From: Pyrus communis
Taxonomy: Eukaryota; Streptophyta; Magnoliopsida; Rosales; Rosaceae
NCBI RefSeq assembly: GCF_963583255.1
Contig: NC_084806.1
Coordinates: 19,820,317-19,884,316, forward strand
DNA length: 64,000 nt
Direction of reading: 5' to 3'
Positions 11,229 through 23,240 of the stretch are shown here, in pieces; the first letter of the stretch is position 1, and each line of letters begins with the position of its first letter. Both the position numbers and the translations under genes were made by a program. Under the pieces are notes generated by a model. That model ran no database searches. It saw only the letters and a program-made list of their open reading frames with translations, and was not told the origin of the DNA.

Positions 11229-12954
11229 GACTCATCTCGTGATTCCAAGCAAGGGCAGGTTTGGTTTCGTACAGACCAACGCCACATTACAAAATTGACT
11301 TGTAGATTTCTCATTTGAAACCTACACACAACTCAGCTTGAGTCTACCAACGCTCTGACTGGGGTAAGTGTTCGTGTAAAGCTCCACGGGCAATGTTATC
11401 GTGCCTGAAACCCATTATGCGCACTTGAAAAATTTTCAACGAAAAACCAAATTTCTAGATGGATTTTGAAACTAGGCTAGTTGGAGACGAAAACTAAGAT
11501 GCCCAAGATCGCTGTATCAAAGTTCCAGAATTTTGTACAAAGCCAACATTTCCAGTTTCACGCACGAAGACAGTCAAAGGTGCATTCCCGTTAGAACTAC
11601 GCAACTAGGGGAAAACAAAGATTTCAAGGCCTTCCCAATTTTTCCCATGACATGACATGCCACATATTCTTGGAAAGATAAAAAGTTGAGCTACAATATT
11701 CTTATTTTTCCAGAATTTTCTAGAAGACTGAACGGCCTCAAATCTGGCACATAAAGCAATTGAACAGCAAGCCAATTCATGTGGCATATGGCAGTAACAT
11801 TACCAATATCCCAGATTAAACTGTACCTGCTCAGTGCAAACTGGGTTTCATGCTATATATCATCATGAAGGTACATAAGTTAGCTTTTGGTAGAATTTTG
11901 CAGAATTCAATTTCGAGTTACATGGAAGACATTATTGTTGTTTTACCAGTCATAGTGCAGGCTGGAAGTTTCTGTGGGATTCTTTAAGTTCTTTTTCTAA
12001 ACTCATATCAAACGACGTACAACGTGCCGCAATGACCTATGACTTCAAGATGCACACAATCATGATCAAGTTAACGGTTAACCTAAGGGTTTTAACCAAT
12101 TCAAGTCTAATCCGACGAGCTAAAATCGAAGGTCATCCACAAAGCATTGCGTGACAACTCCACATTTGTCCTCCTCTACTACTAGCGTGTAACGGAAAAT
12201 CATAGGGTGGAATAAGGAGAAAATTTTCATGAATTCCATAATTCCTACACTACAAGGTGCTTATGAATTCATATTCCTATTCATGAACAAGGCCCCTCCG
12301 ATGGGTGAACGACCTTGGTCAAAACAATGGTAGCGCTCCAAAATAAGTACTTATGATTATTTTATTATTATATACATGATTAATGCATGCCCAGGACAAA
12401 AGATCCAAAGCTGAGAATGATCTTTTCAGATCCTCGTGCACCATTGTTTGTTCTTTCTTACATCATTCAATGCAGTACATGGAATACCCTAAATTCTAGA
12501 ATTATAAACAACCTCGAAACTTCACATGATCGCAAGTCTAAAAATTCAAAGTAGTCAAAGGAGTCTCTTTTAGCCCATCCCGTATTCTTTTATTAGTAGT
12601 TTGAGAGACTCGAGCCGTAATAAGTGCGATTACGATTCGGCATAAACATAGTCACGTTTGCTCCATATGCCCGAAGAGACTTGACCTCTTTTCTTTTTTA
12701 AGATGGTTTGCTTCCTCGATTCGTTTCGTTCTTCTCCTACTCTAGGGAGTAAACGCGACTATGGGCACGGGCACATAGCGCCCTAACCCGGTAGTCCAAT
12801 GCACCATTTGGCCTCCTGAAAGATTATACAGCTAGAAAGGTTGTAGGTTATAACATTCAAACTTGGGCTCTACACCATTAGAGGGAATATTCGAAACGGT
12901 GATCCGGAAATCGTCCGAATATGGCTCTAAACTCCGACCCTGAGTACGACTATT
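11229..12954. other. Unassigned interval between two solo LTRs
   Basis: About 1.7 kb without a frame above 60 codons and without a recognised motif. 12590-12800 reads like decayed element sequence but I cannot place it. Confidence 0.3.
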
Positions 12955-14903
12955 TGATAGGAGCATATTTAGGCGACTTAGTTAGCTTGTTTTTGTACAT
13001 TTATGTTGTTACTTCATAGTTATTTTAGTAGTTTAAGCTATTTTCGTGTGTTTATAGGTTCATATGGCTAAGGAAGCAAAAAAGGTGCATTTTGGAGCAA
13101 AATTGGACTTGGAATGGATAGCATATGTTTGGAGCAAAAGGAATGGACGAAATTGAAAACTTAAAGATGTTAGGATTCCTAATCTAGGAAGGATTCCTAA
13201 TCAAATAAGGATTCCTAATCTAGGAAGGATTCCTAATCAAAGATGGATTCCTAATCAAAGAAGGTTTCCTACTTGAAGTAGGAAAGTTAAGCCCAGGTTT
13301 CCTATATTTGTTTGACCTTTCCTAATCCTAAATATCCCTAAGTTCCAGCAACTTTGAAGGTATCTTATGTATTTTAGGACACAAACCAAAGATCCCTTGC
13401 ACTATCCTAGTCATTCCCGCATATCTCCTTACCTTTTTCTTCCCAAATCTGCCATATATCTTCTTTCCCCTTTTCTCAAAGTTGTGCCGTACCTTTTCCT
13501 TCCCTTTTTCAATTGGGATTCTGATTTGTTACCCTTTTTCCTTGGGGATTTGGAGCTAAATTCTTTCTCAAAACATTTAATTAAGACTTTAACCTTTCTC
13601 CCTCTATATATACATAATCTGCCGCACATATTAGTCTTTCAAGACATCCATATTCATCACTCCCTAATTCTCTCCATTCATTCAGCCATCATCCACCCTC
13701 TACCACCATCCAACCTATCCATCCATCACCATAATTCATACCTAAACACCCTTGTGCCGCAACAAAGAAGGAGAAAAAAGAGAGAAGCCTTGGACGTTTT
13801 GGCCATTCAAGCTTGGATTGTTGGAGCGTTTCTAGGTGTAATCTATCTTAGTTTTAATGTTTAATTTATATTCTCTTTGTTTTGTTGTAAACATGAGGAG
13901 CTAAACTTGTTTTAGCTAGGGGAGACTTTGAAACCATGATTATATTTGCGATATGAATTGATTAATTTCAATTGTGATTTCATAAATTGTGAATGCAATT
14001 TACTTAACCGTTTGATGGATAACTTATTCTTGTTTGTTGGTTAAGGGTGCACACTTAATTTGCATGCTTGAATTTGGTGCTAGAATATAAGGGAGTATCA
14101 CATAATCGTCACAAACTTATATTCACAAGTAGTTAAGGTTGTTTTCACAATCATGTTAAGTAAATTCCTAGCATGAGTATCATGATGTCATAGTTACAAG
14201 TGCTTTGTCAATGCTTATGATTTTCATTGAACGTAATGATCTTTGATTGTATCTCTATTATGATGTCATGTAGGGAACTTTTGAAGAATGCTTTGGGTTG
14301 TCGTATGATGTCATCCAATCCAATAAATTAAGGAAAATCTGAGGGTTAATTAGTGATGTCACGGTTAATCTGGGGTGTTGAGGTTCATGGTTTATCGGAA
14401 AAGCAACTGGAAATCAATTTGTATTCGAATGTATCATGTGTGGAAAAGAATCCTTTAGCTAGTTAATCATCCATAGTTCTTCCCAAATTCGTCCAAATCC
14501 TATTTAAGTCTTTTAGTTACTTGTTTTTATCTTAAATTCGTCAAAAACCCAATCCCCTTTATTTAGTTGTGTCAAATCTGTCCTAATTAGTGTTTTTTAG
14601 TATTTTGAGTCAAAACCAATTCTATTTTCGTCCAAATTGAGTCTTAGAGTCTAGATTGAGTTTTTTTTTTTTTTATTGTTTTGTGTTGTTTTGAGTCTTT
14701 TAAGTTTGTTTTGAGTCATATAAGTTTAGTTAAGAGTCTTTGAGTTTGTTTAAGTGTTTTTAAGCATATTTTTGTATCTTTGAGTCAGTTTTCATTAGAT
14801 TAGCAATTCCTTCTAATCCCCGGCCTAGAACGATCCCTGCTTACATCTTTACTATAATTGTCAAAAAGAGGGTTTAATTTGAGTGCTATTATTTATCACA
14901 TCA
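12955..14903 (+). mobile_element. Solo LTR, Athila-type family (1949 bp), plus orientation
   Basis: Starts TGATAGGAGCATATTTAGG and ends TTTATCACATCA. The flanks are CTATT (12950-12954) and CTACT (14904-14908), a target duplication with one mismatch. It aligns along its length with the inverted sequence of 2115-4092. A triplicated GGATTCCTAATC-like block lies at 13170-13255. The 165-codon frame at 13367-13864 is interior LTR sequence rich in Ser, Leu and His with no domain, and I do not call it a gene. Confidence 0.9.
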
Positions 14904-15294
14904 CTACTTCTTACTTGTGTGTTTTCCATAGTACTCATCATTTAGAAGTTAGTTTACTTCGGAAAGATTGATGGATTAACTATATTCTGCCTTTAGGAAG
15001 CAAAGGATTAAAAGTTGCAAGTGTTTTACTCAAACAAGCTTAATGACTTGAGTGAAATGAACTAAGCAAAATATTCATAGGCATCTAAGTCATTCCAGGA
15101 ATATAAAAGTGTACTCCGGGAAGAGCAAAATCATTATATACAGAGTAGCTTCTCTCAGAACCAACAAATCTGACGATTAAAATCAATGAAGAATATGTAA
15201 GGTAATTTTTTGTTTTTCGTGCACATGCAACAAAAGGACAGTTTTGTTGTGAAAATTAGATAACCGAAATTAGCCTCATTAAGTCTTGAATTTT
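14904..15294. other. Unassigned interval
   Basis: No recognisable feature; AT-rich. Confidence 0.3.
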
Positions 15295-16164
15295 TGTGCT
15301 CACAAGTATACGAATCAAATGATAGTATAGCATATAAGCAAGGATATCGTCCCACAGAGATCAAATTGATTCTAAAAATCTTACTAACTAAATTAAAACA
15401 AATTAAAGTGGAGAAGCTTTAACGAAAAAGATATGATATTTTGAAATAAACTGAAATTAAATAAAACTTGAAATAAAATGCATGTAAATAATAAAATGAA
15501 AACATAAGAAAAAAAGACCTATGGCATCTGAATTCACCGTAACCAATTCTGCTTAATTCCCTTAATATGTTGTGCTCAAGTAGTTCTCCAATATTGATGA
15601 TCCATTTTCCCTAATTTATTTAATGGTCATGGCGTTTGGTTGATCAAAAGTATCCTTACAAGTTAACCCTCTATGGCATCTAGATGAATTTAAACAAGTA
15701 AGAACCCATTAAGCTTTATGGAAATCGTTGGACAATCACACAAATCCTAATTCCATGGTATCTACAAATAGAAGCTTATGGTATCAATTGCAAGAAGCTA
15801 AACCCAAATTAAGTATGGCATCTACTCTAATTGCATCAAATCAACTTAATCTAAACCTAGATGGTGATCAAGCATCTAAATAAAAATTAAACGCATTACG
15901 AATAGCAAAAGATGCTCAATGTAGAAGAAAAACTTGATAATAACAATGCCACAAGGTAATTAAGTATTATGCTCCGGTTAGATTGTAGCCCTTCAAAAAA
16001 AAACTATAAACTTATCTTCCTCTTCCCTTCTTTGCTACAGCCCTCCTAAAGCGTGATATATTTTGGTGGCTTTCTAATCAAAAAACAAGGAGAATGAATC
16101 TCCTTATAAAATCACACGCCAATGGTAAGAAAATGCCTAATTAAACCCCACTAAAATCCTAACT
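15295..16164 (-). repeat. Gypsy-type solo LTR, inner part (split by copia A)
   Basis: Reads TGTGCTCACAAG at 15295 and continues after copia A at 33700-34042. In the minus orientation the rejoined repeat runs from TGATGTGGTCATATT (34042) to CTTGTGAGCACA (15295), about 1.2 kb. The block GATATCGTCCCACAGAGATC (15343-15362) is the signature many plant gypsy LTRs carry near their 3' end. Flanks are ATTTT (15290-15294) and AGTTT (34043-34047), a target duplication with one mismatch, so the solo state is likely but not certain. Confidence 0.6.
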
Positions 16165-16420
16165 TGTTGTAAACTTTCCTAGTTTAAGTGTGGTTGTGTA
16201 AATCCTAAATTAGATTTGATTCTAGTTATCATTTCCTATTACAACATGTATTCCTTGGGGATGAAAGAATTTCTTCTCTCCTTTACTACTATAAATAAAG
16301 GCACTATGTAGGAGAGATAGTACACATATTCCCCTACAATTCTACAAACACATCTCTCTCAATCTCTCTTCTCCTTACTAATGACCTCCTTACCCTTGTC
16401 AGATAGAATAGGCTACAACA
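16165..16420 (+). repeat. 5' LTR of copia A
   Basis: 256 bp, TGTTGTAAACTTTCC to GGCTACAACA. TATA-like ACTATAAATAAAGG lies near 16289. It is followed by CGTTATCAACATGTTCC, at the primer-site position. I cannot name the tRNA. The same junction occurs in copia B at 55632/55633. Confidence 0.9.
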
Positions 16421-17987
16421 CGTTATCAACATGTTCCTACCACTGCGCTTAGGAATCTGACATTGAAACTTTTTGTGTATCAAACCAGTTCATCCATATC
16501 ATCACGCAATCAGGTTCTCTCAAAAGAACGGTTTTTATCTCGATTTTTTTGCAACCCTGATAGCATGAACATTCACCATAATGCCTGACCCAACTTTACG
16601 TTTTTCGAATTTTAGATTCTACATAAATTGTGTACGCATTATATTCATTATTGTTGAATTATGTGAATTTGATATTTCCCATGAATTGCATCAAATATAT
16701 GTACATGCATTAAACTATTGAATTGAATTGAAAAAAAAAAAAAGAAAAAAAAAGAAAAAGGGAAACAAAAGAAATCAGAAACCATAGTTTGGGTTCCTCG
16801 AACCCATGACCTCGAGCCGTTCTCCCAACCCTATAACTTGATGGCTAAGCTGTGTCGAAGCCAAGAGTCCTAAAGCTGAAGTCGAGAGCTCCAGTTAGAA
16901 ACCTAGAAAACCTAACACCATTTATGGTGTCCGTGTCCACATTGACCACAGGCATGGCCTACAGCCACTACCCTGAACCTTTGGTTCATGTCACCGACCA
17001 CCAGAAGTCATCCTACGTTGAAAATCGGACTAAGATTCGATTGAACCTCATCAGAATTTTCAAAAATCTGATTCAAATTTTCTTGGGTTTGGTTGTTATA
17101 ACGTTGAGATTACATCATCTCCTTTCACCACCATGGTCGTCAACGACCACCATCACTCAACCAGAGTCCAAACAACCCCCTCAAACCACCAGTAGCAATG
17201 GTGCCTTACTTCTCCTCCGATATATACACCCAGCACGACTGGGTTTTTGTGTTCCTTTCAACACCCAAGCCATTGGCCCTGAACCCCCCACTTCTTGGCC
17301 TAACAGTGAAAAAAACAAAAAAAACAAAAAAAATTTTGGGCTTACGAACCGAGCTCATTCGCTGACCGCCTCCCTTGATCCACTTGTGACACCAGCCCAC
17401 TTGGGCTTGGGTGTCTCTGTGTCCCAACCACCCTAGAACCGTGCCGCATCTGATTTGGGCCTGCAATCCAGCCGAGCACAACCCAACCCAGAAAAGCTTG
17501 CAGCTTTTCCTACATGGCTCGGCCCACCATATTCCAGCCCAATTTTTGGGCCTGGACCTCACGACACTAGTTTACTCAACCCACCCATAGGCTTTAGGCC
17601 TTCTTTTGGGCCTCGAGTTTATTTGCCTAATTAATTGAGGCCTAATGGGTTTTATATTTTTTCACCAACATTTTAATTTTGGCCTGAAGTCCAAATAATT
17701 AATTCAATTATAATTGTAGACCTGAAGTTCTATTTGCATATTTTCTTGTTGCATATTTCTGTGTATATATTTGCATTTGTCTACATGAACATATGAACCT
17801 AAAGTTCATAATTATTTTGAAACCTGAAGTTTCTATAAACATGCCTTGTTTGAAAACCTAAAGTTTTCATTAAAGTAAACATCACCCATGAAAACCTGAA
17901 GTTTTTTTCATGCAATATTAACCAATACATGTCTATTAGAACATAAATGTTCTACTCCTATGTGAATGGAACCAATACATGTCTATT
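16421..17987 (+). other. Long leader of copia A between primer site and gag
   Basis: About 1.55 kb that aligns loosely with 55633-57419 of copia B. It is rich in CCNAGCC-type blocks, then in short hairpins (17655-17960). A 194-codon open frame (16852-17436) has no domain, and its counterpart in copia B is broken, so I treat it as chance. Confidence 0.6.
17655..17960 (+). repeat. Array of short hairpins in the copia A leader
   Basis: Repeated small inverted repeats with loop CTGAA or CTAAA: GAACCTAAAGTTC, GAAACCTGAAGTTTC, GAAAACCTAAAGTTTTC, CATGAAAAC-CTGAA-GTTTTTTTCATG, and AGAACATAAATGTTCT. Copia B has the equivalent array at 57075-57347. They would form local stems in the genomic RNA just before gag. 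Confidence 0.65.
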
Positions 17988-18460
17988 TGATCTTTGTTTT
18001 ACTTCTCGTTGAAAAACATAACCAATTATTGTTGAAGAATCATCAAGCTCGACCTACTGGGGCGCCTGCTATGCCTGAAGCACATTATAACACAAACCAA
18101 CACCCAAAACGCCAAAAGAGGCATGGTAGGGGTGGTCAAAAGCCACCTTGTGAAGGTCAACAGAGTCAAGGCCCATCCAAGGGAGGAAACAAAGCCCAGA
18201 AGTGCTCAAACCTCACTCCTAAGGCCTCGAACTTCAAGAATAAGGGTAAAGCACCTGACGCCATAGATGCAGATATGTGTTATCGTTATGGTTCAAAGGA
18301 CTATTGGACCTGTGTTTGCCGAGCTCCCTAGAAGGTTGTAGCTGAATATCATTCTTGTCGTAAGAGGTTTGAATCAAACTTCGTGCAAGTAAACGAACCA
18401 GATACTACAAAGATGGAGGTTTCTGATTTTCAACAAGATACCACCCCTATGGAAGATTAG
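17988..18460 (+). pseudogene. Copia A gag, N-terminus deleted
   Basis: Only the C-terminal third of gag survives. It holds a basic stretch (GGQKPPCEGQQSQG) and a damaged zinc knuckle read as CYRYGSKDYWTCVC, where the second Cys and the His are lost. A stop (TAG, 18329-18331) follows the knuckle. The frame continues to a terminal TAG at 18458-18460, as in copia B. The N-terminal two thirds, present in copia B at 57420-57920, are missing. The junction carries a copied 17-bp filler (17971-17987). The protein would coat element RNA. Confidence 0.8.
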
Positions 18461-18717
18461 AATCTTAAACATAAACTAATTTTTAGTTAAAATTGCATAA
18501 TGGGGATGAATTCCACCTAATGGCCGAACCCCTCATGTTTTTTGGTTGATTTTTTGAACAATTTTCCTTTATGTTTGGATTATTTTGTTTGTGATTTGTT
18601 TTCAGATAATAAGTTTTCATTAATTACCATCCTTGAATAAATGAAATTATTTTTAATTGATATTTGTTTTTAGAACTTTTATGCATGTGGCCGATTCAAA
18701 TTAATTTTTCATTCTAG
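18360..18717 (+). other. Candidate intron between gag and protease, copia A
   Basis: The donor C|GTAAGA lies inside gag (codon CGT after HSC) and the acceptor is TTTTTCATTCTAG|G. The 358-nt interval is T-rich after the gag stop. Joining 18359 to 18718 restores an Arg codon and continues in frame into MTSEEVSCLADSATTH, the protease. Copia B has the same donor, acceptor and phase (58299-58671). Unspliced RNA would give gag alone, spliced RNA gag-pol. Splicing itself is inferred. Confidence 0.6.
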
Positions 18718-19232
18718 GTATGACTAGTGAGGAAGTTAGTTGTCTGGCTGATAGTGCAACCACACACAGAGTTTTGTGTGAACGCATCTATTTCACTAAG
18801 TTCATACCTAAGAATGCCCCTCTAACAACCCTCCCAGGCCCATCCAACCTGATAGAAGGATACAGTAAGGCACATGTAATGTTGTCCAATGGTACAATCT
18901 TGACCATTGCTGAGGCACTCTATTCTCTACATTCTGGAAGAACGTTGTTGAGTTTCAAGGACATTAAAGATAACAATTACCATGCTGAAACCCATGTAGA
19001 AAACAAAGTTGAATTTCTGTGCATAACCTCCTATGAATATGGCCAGAAACGTATTCTAGAAAAGATAGAGCATATCCCAAGTGGTATGTATAGTACAACC
19101 ATAGGCCCCATAGAATGCCACTATGTGGTCGGCTCTACTACTGGGACCATGCACAAAATTACACTTTGGCATGATCATTTAGGACATCCTAGAGGAATAG
19201 CGATGTACCGTATCCTCAAATCATCACACTAG
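18718..19232 (+). pseudogene. Copia A protease and GAG-pre-integrase domain
   Basis: The open frame from ATG 18720 begins near the protease active site LADSATTH, with the catalytic Asp intact. It runs through a body typical of copia protease (VMLSNGTILTIAEALY) into the pre-integrase motif LWHDHLGHP near residue 150. The aspartic protease would cut gag-pol; the second domain carries the first His residues of the integrase zinc site. A stop at 19230-19232 ends the frame. Confidence 0.85.
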
Positions 19233-19930
19233 CATCCACTAACCCAAAGTTTAGGTTCGATCCAAGGAATCACATGTCAAACATGTTCTATGGGAAAGCT
19301 TATTATTAAGCCTTCCTATGACAAGTTTCGTTCAAATCCTCCCATTTTTCTACAACGGCTTCATGGGGACATTTGTGGACCAATTCACCCTCCCTGCGGA
19401 CCATTTAAATACTTTATGGTTTTGGTTAATGCTTCCACATGTTGGTCACACATGTGCTTGTTGTTCACAATGAACGTTGTATTCTCCAAACTGTTAGCTC
19501 AGGTTATCAAGCTTAGGGCTTACCACTCTGATTATCTAGAAAATTCATATCTAAAACTGTTGATGGCTATTACATGTCAATTAGGGTTGAAGTTGAACAT
19601 CCCATACCCCATGTTCACACCCAGACCTAGCAGAGGCTTTCATTAAGCACTTACAGATGATTGCCCGATCGTTGGTCATACGTACCAAGCTTCTGATCGC
19701 TACTTGAGGTCATGCAATATTGCACACAAAAAAATTGATCCGCCTGAGGCCTGTTGCGACACAACCATTTAATGCCCTTCAATTGGTTACAGGATACAAA
19801 CCCAATATATCGCATATGCGCGTCTTTGGTTGTGTGGTCTATATGCCGATCTAGTCACCCTTATGTACAAAAATGGGCCTTCAGCGAAGGATGGAAATCT
19901 ATGTCGGATATGATTCTCCTTTGATTATTC
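19233..19930 (+). pseudogene. Copia A integrase, first part
   Basis: Follows the protease after a stop. It has the CC half of the zinc site (ITCQTCSMGKL) and the first catalytic Asp (GDICGP near 19368). The second catalytic Asp is missing: about 35 bp present in copia B (59440-59475, reading RLDNG) have been lost at 19535-19541. The frame then shifts repeatedly (stop at 19644-19646). Around 19900 it reads YVGYDSP in another frame before the solo LTR interrupts it. Integrase inserts the cDNA copy; this one cannot work. Confidence 0.8.
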
Positions 19931-21737
19931 TGTTGGAAATGTGCCCTAAAACCAATCATATGATGATACTTTATGGACATTTCACATGTTAAACTAATCT
20001 AGTTTAATATTAAGGGCAAACATTATTATTTCAGCCGTCTCATATAAATGTTATATGCTTAAACGATAAGTCCAAGGAATATGTGATTGGGAGAATGCGA
20101 TCTAAAGAAGTTAGATTCATGAGACCATTCTTTCGTAGACACATCCTAAACGTTCCTGATCATAGGATTGCCAAATTGGGCATTGACAGTCCGTTAAGAT
20201 CAGTACGTGCTGTGTCTTCTCTCAGGGAGAGTGACTAGTCTCGAGTCATTGGTGTGAGTGACACCAAGACAAGCATGTAGGTGCTCAATAGAGAATGAGT
20301 TCACTGAACACGATCAACAAGGAGTTCTCATATTCATGTCACATGAGAACTCATGGTTGGGATAATGCAAAGTAGTCATTTGACCTGAGGCATCACAGCT
20401 GTCTTGTGGTTAGGTACTTGATCTTTGATTATGTCAAAAGTCACTCTATCAGGGTGACCACGGCATCGTCGGGGTTAAGCCACTTAGCCATGGAGGCAAG
20501 TGAATGCGCAACAAGGGATCTCTAACCTTCAAACTGTTTGAGGGAGAATACTCTATGATATGATTTAGAATATCTGGCCAGAGTATGAATGAGATGTTGG
20601 AATGCGTTCCAGATCATATTCAAGGTAATCATATAAGTACAAGATTCACATTGGATAGTAGACATGAATAAACTATCAAACCAAACAATGTGGTCAAGAG
20701 TATTGTATTAGAGAAAGACCGTATTGCATTTGTAATCCTAAACTGAATAGGTTCTCCACCTCTTCTGATTAGCTTGGGTAACCATGACATGCTGCTAGGC
20801 GTCAACCATGGCTTGTGGAAGCCCTAAAAGTGTAGTATCACTAACGGGAGAATTGAAAGTAAGTTTCAATTCACAATCGATTTGAAAGAGTTTGAATCGC
20901 CCACTGCCTCGCTAAAAGGAACCTAATGGATCGTACACCGTGTAAGGTAGAGATTGAAGATTCAACGGAGATGAGTAAGAATAATTAAATGGTTTAATTA
21001 TTTATGGCAAGGATTAATTAATATGATTATTAATCAAACGAATAAGTTCGTTAAAAGACCTCGGGATAGTTTTGGACCTTAAGGCCCAATGGGCTTCGAA
21101 CGTCAAGTCCATTGACTTAAGTTGTGTGACAACTTAATGAATAATGATTCACAAAGGCCCAAATAGCCCAATAAATCCCATATGGCCGGCCATGTTAGAG
21201 AATGAGTGGTTTTGGACTTATTTACAAGTTTGCCACTCAAATGAATTAAGGAATAAGTATGACTTTATAGCCAAAATTCATTAAGGGTTTCTTTTGGAGA
21301 AAAGATGATAACACAAACCTCTCTTTGCTCTCAAAGATGCCGGCCACCCTAGAGGAAAATAGCAAGCAATCTTACTTCCTCTAGGACACTCATTTCTTCT
21401 ACAATATGCCTTGGTGTGGAGACTTAGAGGTTCTCAATTTTGGGAACTTGGAGAAACCTTTTCATCCATCCAAATCCATGGATCTAAGATGCAAGGAATG
21501 AAGGCCTTCTCTTTGGGTGATTAGCCTTTGCTTATGCAAAGAGGAATCTACAAAGGTATTGATTTCTCAACTCACTTTGTTTTGAGTTGAGTCTTGGTTC
21601 ACCTATCTACTAGGCTTTGAAGTTCATGGGTTAAGTTTTGTTTTTGAGTGCATATAAACATGATTCCGCCTTTTAATTGTTAATTGCATGTTGTTGATGT
21701 TGCTCAAATGAACTTGTTTTTCACAAATCTTCCTTCA
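19931..21737 (+). mobile_element. Solo LTR of family G inside copia A, TSD TATTC
   Basis: 1807 bp starting TGTTGGAAATGTGCCCTAAA and ending CAAATCTTCCTTCA, with TATTC at 19926-19930 and 21738-21742. It matches the LTRs of the family G elements at 24627-33622 and 34181-43848. Copia A integrase sequence resumes right after it. Confidence 0.95.
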
Positions 21738-22408
21738 TATTCTTTACTTATAACCTTTGACAGGCTATCTGTTTATCGCTCATTTCACAGATTGTCATTT
21801 CTATGAGATAGTCTTCTCGTCGTTAGGGGGAGATAAGAATGTCAACGTTCCTAAAGAACAACGCAAATTTTCTTGGACAACCCCCACTTTGTCTCATTTA
21901 GAGCATGCCAGATGCTTTCACCAATCTAGCACGAGTGACAAGATCAGATATTCCAGCTACGAATACTCCTGCAAAGATGGATGTACCAAATGTACGATAG
22001 ACTTCCCTTCTGGAGGCCCAGGACGCCAATCTTGGTAATCCACATACATTAGCAGCTAGCCAATCATTTGCCCCTACACAAAAACCTGGTAGACCTCTTG
22101 GTTCAAAGGATTTACACCCCTGGAAGAGGAAATCCACGGCACAAGGTTCTAAAGAGCCTATCATGAATTCGACTATCGCTTGCTCATTCTATCTAACTCA
22201 TGAGGAAATTCTAGATTATGGAAGCACCCTTGAAGAGACGAATCCTCCTCCCAAGAATCATGAGATTTCGGTCTATTATGCTAACTTAGATGATGTGTCA
22301 CGTAGAATTGAGATGATCGTCGACGATGCAACAACATTTGTAGTATCTACTAAGATCATGTTGAGCGATGACATTGAACCACATTCCATTGATGAATGTC
22401 GACGTAGA
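21738..22408 (+). pseudogene. Copia A integrase C-terminus and linker to RT
   Basis: After the target duplication the sequence continues with a short integrase tail (FTDCHFYEIVFSSLGGDKN). A low-complexity linker follows, open in pieces (21757-22038, 22163-22417) and interrupted by stops and shifts. The linker contains repeated Pro/Ser-rich text without a domain, as is usual between integrase and RT. Confidence 0.7.
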
Positions 22409-23240
22409 ACTGGTTAGTCAAATTGGAAACAAGCAATCCAAGTCGAACTCGATTCGCTTGCAAAACGTAAGGTGTTTAGACCTGTAGCTTCTACTCCTCC
22501 ACATGTGAAGCCTGTTGGCTACAAGTGGGCTTTCGTTTGGAAGCGTAATGAGAAGAATGAAATTGTGTGTTACAAAGCTCATCTTGTTATGCAAGGTTTT
22601 TTTCAACGACCCGGGATTGACTATGACGAAACTTATTCAACTGTTATGGATGTGATTACTTTCCATTACCTTATCAGTTTGGTAGTTTTCGAAAAACTGG
22701 ATATGTAGTTGATGGACGTAGTAACCGTGCATCTCTATGGGGATCTTGATATAGAACTCTATATGAAAGTTCCCAAAGAACTTACATTGACTGGTTCAAA
22801 TATTTCCAAACCCCGAAACACGCTCTCAATTCGACTGAGGTGTTCACTCTACGGTTTGAAACAATCCAAAAGAATGTGGTATAACTGTCTGAGTGAGTAT
22901 TTGACTAGTCAGGGATATGTGAACAATAAACTGTGCCCTTGTGTGTTCGTTAAGAAGTCACATTCCTGATTTGCGATTGTTGCAGTATATGTCGATGAAA
23001 TGAACCTTATCGGAACTCTTGAAGAGCTCGCGAGAACTGCCGCGCACCTGAAGTCGAAATTTGAGATGAAAGATCTAGGTAACAATCGATACTGTCTCGG
23101 TCTCAAGATAAAGCATTGGTTGGATGGAATCCTAGTACATCAATCAAATTACACCCAAAAGGTGTTGTGCCGCTTTAATAAGGATAAAGCAAAGTTTTCG
23201 AGTACTCCTATGGCCGTTCATTCGCTAGATGCAAAATGAG
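22409..23240 (+). pseudogene. Copia A reverse transcriptase
   Basis: Conserved copia RT blocks are readable in one frame through several stops: KPVGYKWAFVWK, GIDYDETYS, MDVVTVHLYGDLD, RCSLYGLKQS and AVYVDEMNLI. The catalytic YVDD box is YVDE (22988-22999), losing one metal-binding Asp. In-frame stops at 22415-22417, 22706-22708 and 22967-22969 split it. The enzyme would copy element RNA into DNA; it is inactive here. Confidence 0.9.

Noticed and set aside
13367..13864. 165-codon open frame in a solo LTR
   Set aside because: It lies fully inside the Athila-type LTR 12955-14903. The other LTR copies do not keep the frame and no motif is visible.
16852..17436. 194-codon open frame in the leader of copia A
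   Set aside because: No domain; the matching region of copia B is broken, the composition is low-complexity Pro/Thr/Asn text, and an overlapping frame exists on the other strand.
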